Source: Actinomycetota bacterium
GTDB taxonomy: Bacteria > Actinomycetota > Actinomycetes > Actinomycetales > Microbacteriaceae
Assembly (NCBI GenBank): GCA_020160915.1
Contig: JAIUPK010000004.1
Coordinates: 431,418-495,417, forward strand
Direction of reading: 5' to 3'
Length of the DNA stretch: 64,000 nt
Below the pieces are notes generated by a model. It was not told the origin of the DNA, did not search any database, and worked only from the letters and a program-made list of their open reading frames with translations. Shown one piece after another: positions 60,701 to 64,000 of the stretch. The first letter of the stretch is position 1, and the number at the start of each line of letters is the position of its first letter. The position numbers and the translations under genes were made by a program.

Positions 60701-61328
60701 GCTCGCCCTGGCCCTGCTGCTGCTCGCGCTCATGATCGTGACCACGGTGCGCGCCCGATCCCGCGCCGTGACCCTGCCGCCGGTGTGGTTGACGTTTGTG
60801 CTCGCCTGGTGCACGGCCGTCGCCAGCTGGAGCCAGCGCGAGCTGCGGGTCGAGGCGTACTCGCTGCCCCTCGGACTCGCCCTACTGGCCGTCGGCATCA
60901 TCGCGATGCGTCCGCTGCCCGCTGAGACCGCGGATACCCGCCCGACCCTCACCTCGTGGCCCATCGGTTTCAGCGGCTCCTGGCGCCTTCTCACGCCCGG
61001 CATCGTGGTCACACTGCTGCCGTCGATCCTCGCGACCGGAACCGATCCGCGCACCGAGCGTGCCATCCTCGTGATCGCTCTCGCCCTGATCGCGATTCTC
61101 ATCGGCTCGATCCGACGGCTCGCGGCGCCATTCATCCTCGGCATCATCGCGCTGCCGATCGAGAACATCGTGGTCTTCGCCGTGCAGATCGGTCGCAATA
61201 TCGGCGCGCTGCCGTGGTGGATCACCCTCGCGACCGCAGGTGCTGTGCTGCTGGTGATCGCCGTCGGGTCGGAGCGTCGCACCGGCAAAGACAAGGGCAC
61301 CGCGGCCCGGTTGCGGGACCTGCGATAG
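57720..61328 (+). CDS. Giant polytopic membrane protein with N-terminal zinc ribbon
   Basis: The 1,202-residue product opens with a zinc ribbon (CPRCDTTL and CTECGADL, residues about 19-38), an Ala-rich linker, and then some thirty or more hydrophobic helices to the C-terminus. This layout is that of the large actinobacterial SCO7613-like/DUF2157-like proteins. There is no transporter motif or catalytic site I can see. Codon use is typical of the host. Function unknown. Confidence 0.8.
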   Translation: MSSQWTETAAQYVTSTQSCPRCDTTLAQPGHCTECGADLAGPQAKAVWNSSLAVAAALRERQALIDGLPNFGEAPVAIPALVAAPAGAPAVASGPIPAVAEPATRRTSSQLSVQSVLAVAGAGLFAVAAIVFTFFNPDLTDLGTRSAIVAGISAVFIGGAWLLAWRGLTFSAEAVGALGAVFLGLDVWSFSQAAPDGVSEWLFGGIGMLVAAASLLALAALVRLRTWLWAALVGIALTPAPFAYAVDSAWAPVVGHLVVGFAALGAHVIARRFAGRFASPLAADHGTATVITLLVLAVVPLQLVLLPVAESPTRVGLSSAVLAALALVAWLAALQQLRRFWLFASGALITAAVALLPLVADLYDWTWYLAFVPAAAAVALVVIALIRRPSFHAGALTIALACAVPAAGVASNRLTAMLLGGGEFTGNATTELAALFGLAATALACGFLAWRTRGARTLAFTLWIACLALLALTVWSALALPTQIVATLALAVVLSAVVVRVRLPLVARVPLAVTAHVGALMAAVISWHDPASRVLAGAAAVATLFAVARTVPLKVRPVHVGVGYAYALVIVAAALDLAGFETIAVLCLTTTVGSLAALAVTLVGRFRPGTWYAVLIVTAVPFAIGIVSVLLDRSGWTALSTGVTFALLLAIMLTRRPGLTLVIRAGAAALLVPALAVVVICLGAQVLSVSASPITLPVIAVIVACTLPATGLIAAAVAAQGVSAADAAVVRVWIEISSLVTGAIAVVLALVRSAAGIPTTFLVLVILGIGAIATAVFAKRRYGWPVAGIAFTGALWCVWWLAGITVLEPYLLPPALGTALVAAILVARDRPGMGISAVGLYWTGLGVAAVPTLVLLALSGSDQASLPWRSLGLLGAALVLMVFAALIPRLVKVSALRRIGPLRAPTLVVAIGAASAGAIQGIRYGLGLDAVAVASRELVMLPVLGFAVAATVLAVVAARMLGSRSRWSYVPATVYLVAGPIAAIREGWFPILTVLALALLLLALMIVTTVRARSRAVTLPPVWLTFVLAWCTAVASWSQRELRVEAYSLPLGLALLAVGIIAMRPLPAETADTRPTLTSWPIGFSGSWRLLTPGIVVTLLPSILATGTDPRTERAILVIALALIAILIGSIRRLAAPFILGIIALPIENIVVFAVQIGRNIGALPWWITLATAGAVLLVIAVGSERRTGKDKGTAARLRDLR

Positions 61329-61333
61329 GCCCG

Positions 61334-62008
61334 TCAGAGGGCGGTGTAGACGACGACCTGTGACCCGACAACCACAGCCCACGCCAGCACGCTGACCGTC
61401 AGCGTCGTGAGGATCGTGTGGGCGCGCTCGGCGATGATCGGCCGGCCCTTCACTCGCGCGAGTCGCGCGTCGTACCAGTAGGCGGACGCGAGCAACAGCA
61501 GCGCGATCGTCAGAACCCTCACGAGCAGTGGCGGATCGCCGCCGACGACGATCGCTCCCACCTGGTAGAACGCGATCACGCCCCATGGAACGATCGCCAC
61601 CGCCGCACCGAACGAGAACGGCCACGTCGACTCCACCGCCCGCTCGTGCAGCACGAGGAAGAGACTCGAGCCGGCCGTGATCGCGTAGAGCGCGACGAGG
61701 GCCGCGACATCCGTGACGCCGTTGATCTGTGCCACGAGGAACACCACGATCCCCGACACCTGCGACCACTCGATCCAGCGGATGACCGGGCTCGGTCGCA
61801 CTGCGTCGATGGCGCGGCACAGCGCCGAGAACACGAGGAGCGTCACCGCTGCGACGCCCAAGTTGACGCTCGTGAGCTGGATGCCCCCGCCGAAGTCGGC
61901 CGTGACCGGGAGTAGCACGGGGTCGGTGCCGCTGAGCAGGATGCCGACGACGATGGCTTGGGCGGCGAGGAGGGTCGCAGCGAGAGTGTTGACGGTGCCG
62001 GTAGTCAT
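61334..62008 (-). CDS. Heliorhodopsin-like seven-helix protein lacking the retinal lysine
   Basis: The 224-residue product has seven hydrophobic helices. Helix 3 begins IRWIEWSQVSGIVVFLVAQI with E80 at the place of the heliorhodopsin counterion, followed by NGVTDVAALVALYAI. Helix 5 has VAIVPWGVIAFYQVGA. Helix 7 reads ERAHTILTTLTVSVLAW, where heliorhodopsins have a lysine in an AKS-like motif; here that position is V205. The only lysine in the protein (K187) is in a loop. The family call is from remembered motif patterns, not an alignment. If right, it cannot form the usual retinal Schiff base. Confidence 0.72.
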   Translation of the reverse strand: MTTGTVNTLAATLLAAQAIVVGILLSGTDPVLLPVTADFGGGIQLTSVNLGVAAVTLLVFSALCRAIDAVRPSPVIRWIEWSQVSGIVVFLVAQINGVTDVAALVALYAITAGSSLFLVLHERAVESTWPFSFGAAVAIVPWGVIAFYQVGAIVVGGDPPLLVRVLTIALLLLASAYWYDARLARVKGRPIIAERAHTILTTLTVSVLAWAVVVGSQVVVYTAL

Positions 62009-62445
62009 TGCTCGTCCGTCCGCCCGTTGCCGTATCCAATGAACCACTCGGCGTCGACCGGACTGGGCTCCCAAGTGTAGACAAAGGGGCGTACGCGCCC
62101 GCCCAAGCCTTCGCGGGGGAAGTGCCTCCACAGGACGTTCTCAGCGTCATCGATGAGGCCATCAGCCCAGTCCACGCCGTCCACGTAGGCGGCTGGCGAA
62201 GGCTCGACGATCTCCTCCAGCGCTCGGGCGAAGAGCGGTCCTTCCCCATATGGATCGTCGGCGAGCTCCGCCAGGTCGACGAAGACACCAAAGACGTGCT
62301 CGCCCTGAGGGAATCGGCACAGAACCAGGATCTCGGTCGGGCTCACGACCCGTCCAGCCACCCAGAGTGGCCCCCACGCCGGTTCCAAGAGGTACTCACG
62401 CACCGCGGCCAGGGTCGCCGCAGCGTCGATCCCGTCAGCCGTCAT
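62005..62445 (-). CDS. Conserved hypothetical protein coupled to the heliorhodopsin-like gene
   Basis: The 146-residue acidic, soluble protein has PLWVAGRVVSPTEILVLCRF, HVFGVFVDLAELADDPYGEG and WRHFPREGLGGRVRPFVYTW. Its stop overlaps the ATG of the next gene, so the two are translated together. No catalytic motif is clear. Confidence 0.7.
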   Translation of the reverse strand: MTADGIDAAATLAAVREYLLEPAWGPLWVAGRVVSPTEILVLCRFPQGEHVFGVFVDLAELADDPYGEGPLFARALEEIVEPSPAAYVDGVDWADGLIDDAENVLWRHFPREGLGGRVRPFVYTWEPSPVDAEWFIGYGNGRTDEQ

Positions 62446-62500
62446 CGTCCCAAACTGCCACGAACGCGGCGGAACGGCCAGCCCCGCCTTGCCTCAGGCT

Positions 62501-62791
62501 TCACGGGCACCGTTGATCCTCCGACATACGCGTCACAAGCGGTGCAAAAAGCTGCTCCAGCTCAGACTGATTGAGCTGCGAGGTGTACGACTTCGACGAC
62601 ACCTCAAGCATGAGGTCCCCGCACGCCACGAGCATGTTGGAGAAGGCTAAGTCGCCCAGATCGTCACTTCCCGAGGACTGGTACGTGAAGGAATCGTCCC
62701 CGAGCAAGTCGATCATCCCACCGTGCTCCTTGACCGGACCCGAGGTCGGGGCACAGGGCGCCAACGCCTGGCGCAGCGCCTCCACGTTCAC
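62501..62791 (-). CDS. Hypothetical protein (96 aa)
   Basis: The product begins MNVEALRQALAPCAPTSGPV and contains SDDLGDLAFSNMLVACGDLM and SQLNQSELEQLFAPLVTRMS. Lower GC than nearby host genes. It lies just left of the tRNA fragment. Function unknown. Confidence 0.55.
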   Translation of the reverse strand: MNVEALRQALAPCAPTSGPVKEHGGMIDLLGDDSFTYQSSGSDDLGDLAFSNMLVACGDLMLEVSSKSYTSQLNQSELEQLFAPLVTRMSEDQRCP

Positions 62792-62834
62792 CTATTGACG
62801 GTTGTCGCGCGAAGCAATCCGCCGCGCAATTCCA

Positions 62835-62872
62835 GTAGGGCGGGCGGGACTTGAACCCGTGACCGACGGATT
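62835..62872 (-). other. tRNA 3'-half fragment (possible attachment-site remnant)
   Basis: On the minus strand the sequence reads anticodon-stem 3' arm TCCGT, variable loop CGGTC, T-arm ACGGG TTCAAGT CCCGC, and acceptor strand CCGCCCT-A. The 5' half and the anticodon are missing: the homology stops in the anticodon loop (TAA). It resembles a tRNA-Met- or tRNA-Lys-like gene. Such fragments are left at the far end of elements integrated into tRNA genes. Confidence 0.7.
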
Positions 62873-62983
62873 AGGGTGCCGAAAACCCGAGCAATGCCCC
62901 CCACTGGCGTTTCTGACGTTGCACAGCTTGCGCCAAGACACCCAGTTTCATCCTCGGGCGACGACGCTGGGAACGCCGCTAGA

Positions 62984-63337
62984 TCACCAGTTGTCGTTGG
63001 TGTACGAAATGCGCTCGCTGGGTTCGGGCGGCTCCGGCGGCTCGTGCCATTTGTAGTCTCGATAGGTTCGCGTTGGTACCAACCGGCGTCCGGCCTGAGC
63101 TTTCTTCAGCCAGTCCACCAACTCTTCGTAGTCCTCGGAGCGCATCCCCTCGGCTTTGCACTTCGCCCGAAATGCTTCTACGTCCACGCGGTCCCACCGC
63201 GCCTTCGAGTTCATCAGGTCGGCTTTGAATCGGGCTTGCTCATTCCATTTTAGATGGTTGTCGTAGCCCTTCGCGTACTCGGCGAGAAAGTGGATGAAGT
63301 GCGCGACACTCGGAGGCAAGCGATCTTCTAGTTCCAT
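62984..63337 (-). CDS. Hypothetical protein (117 aa) in acquired region
   Basis: ATG 63337 begins MELEDRLPPSVAHFIHFLAE. The chain is charged and helical (HLKWNEQARFKADLMNSKAR, KCKAEGMRSEDYEELVDWLK) with a PEPPEP linker near the end. More Lys and lower GC than host genes. No family recognised. Confidence 0.6.
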   Translation of the reverse strand: MELEDRLPPSVAHFIHFLAEYAKGYDNHLKWNEQARFKADLMNSKARWDRVDVEAFRAKCKAEGMRSEDYEELVDWLKKAQAGRRLVPTRTYRDYKWHEPPEPPEPSERISYTNDNW

Positions 63338-63487
63338 GCCCCGCACGCTACTCCAGCCTCCAGACACCACCCACGAGCGGCGCGGGAATCGCCCCACCCT
63401 GGGCGAGCCGCTCGTAAGTCTCCACAGGTAGCGTGCCGCCACATTTTGGACAGAGCTCTCCTTACCTAAGAGGGTCTGGAGCTCTTT

Positions 63488-63598
63488 CTAGCGGCGCTTC
63501 TTGGGCTTCTTGCGCTTGGCGGTGGCGATGGTCCAAACGGCCACCACTCCCAGCGCGAAGTCACCTACGCCACCGAGAAAGCTTCCGAGAGAATCCAT
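63488..63598 (-). CDS. Possible small membrane peptide (36 aa)
   Basis: MDSLGSFLGGVGDFALGVV leads into a hydrophobic stretch and a strongly basic tail KRKKPKKRR. The size and basic tail recall small toxin or holin-like peptides, but nothing else supports this. Low confidence. Confidence 0.35.
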   Translation of the reverse strand: MDSLGSFLGGVGDFALGVVAVWTIATAKRKKPKKRR

Positions 63599-64000
63599 GT
63601 CTTCACACACGGCTTCCCCCTTCCTCGAAGGGTGCCAGCGATGAGCTGGCGAGAACCCACGCTCAAGGCGAGCGCAGGAGTCTAGTGGGCGCCCGTGGGA
63701 GGGCACAAAAAAAAGCCAGCAGCGGGGCTGGCGAGCTCTAGGCACAGAAATCCCAAGCGGATCGAGAGTACGCCGCTGGACACAAAGCCAGGTTGTCGCT
63801 GGCGGATTTGGGCGCATATCTGGAGCGCAACCTCAGGCTACCAACGAACTGTCACACAGTGTCAAGGCTTGTCAAGTACCTGAGAGCCGCTGACCGGCCG
63901 ATTCCCGCGTAATCCCAGTAGGGCTGTGGGCCTTCGGGTGATGCTTGTCGGTTTGGTGTCGGGTGATTCTTGACACTCTGGTGGATAGGTTAGGCCCCGC
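63599..64000. other. Region without a convincing gene
   Basis: This stretch has lower GC than the host average. It contains a strong minus-strand terminator (63707-63732) and a TGTCAAG direct repeat near 63,853-63,870, whose inverse TTGACA-like form appears near 63,972. I see no supported CDS or RNA gene. Confidence 0.4.
63707..63732 (-). terminator. Rho-independent terminator (minus strand)
   Basis: On the minus strand GCCAGC and GCTGGC form a 6-bp stem with a 6-base loop, followed directly by eight T residues. It should end a leftward transcript that starts to the right, yet no CDS is visible between here and the window edge. Confidence 0.82.

Noticed and set aside
1-64000. CRISPR array or rRNA genes
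   Set aside because: No regularly spaced repeats of suitable length and no rRNA sequence were seen. The only regular repeats are the att cores and short palindromes.
63860-64000. tmRNA or other structured RNA at the right edge
   Set aside because: No tRNA-like end pairing or tag reading frame could be found.

Overview
The window is high-GC actinobacterial DNA. The aceE gene, the fasR-fabD-fabH-acpP-fabF cluster, the DUF3145 protein and the family A polymerase with an exonuclease-like N-terminus together suggest Microbacteriaceae; the genus cannot be fixed from the sequence alone. Three parts are visible: a host segment (1-6,984), a complete siphovirus-type prophage (6,985-44,863), and a second host segment (44,864-about 62,800) that ends at a probable second acquired region (about 62,835 to the end).

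The prophage is bounded by an exact 40-bp direct repeat (6,985-7,024 and 44,824-44,863) made from the 3' end of tRNA-Val(TAC), which stays intact at the right end. At the left end are a small acidic ORF, a tyrosine integrase and two small plus-strand genes. All other phage genes but one are leftward: early genes 44.4-28.8 kb (Cro-like regulator, many small translationally coupled genes, YqaJ exonuclease and RecT-like annealing protein, DUF2637-like membrane protein, two DNA methyltransferases, a SNF2-like helicase, an HNH nuclease), then packaging and head genes 28.3-20.8 kb, tail genes 20.8-11.4 kb including a G/GT frameshift pair and a tape measure, and lysis genes 11.3-9.1 kb.

The exception is a rightward HTH repressor gene (44,539) that runs through attR into the host tRNA gene. 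Joining the ends in silico into attP shows that in free phage DNA this gene would have a different, longer C-terminus (131 instead of 117 residues, ending KAVA), would overlap the next gene by ATGA and would lie upstream of int, whose product ends in LAA. This is the layout of integration-dependent immunity, as known for mycobacteriophage BPs, in which integration itself swaps the repressor C-terminus. It is the most interesting system here.

Host genes left of the phage form a coupled operon of a secreted RCC1 propeller, a very large Tat-exported protein of unknown function and an FAD oxidoreductase. Host genes on the right include the PDH E1 subunit and the fatty-acid synthesis cluster with its PucR-type activator. 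Near 61.3-62.0 kb lies a heliorhodopsin-like seven-helix protein in which the expected retinal-binding lysine is valine. A truncated tRNA 3' half at 62.8 kb, followed by lower-GC unknown ORFs, suggests another insertion into a tRNA gene.
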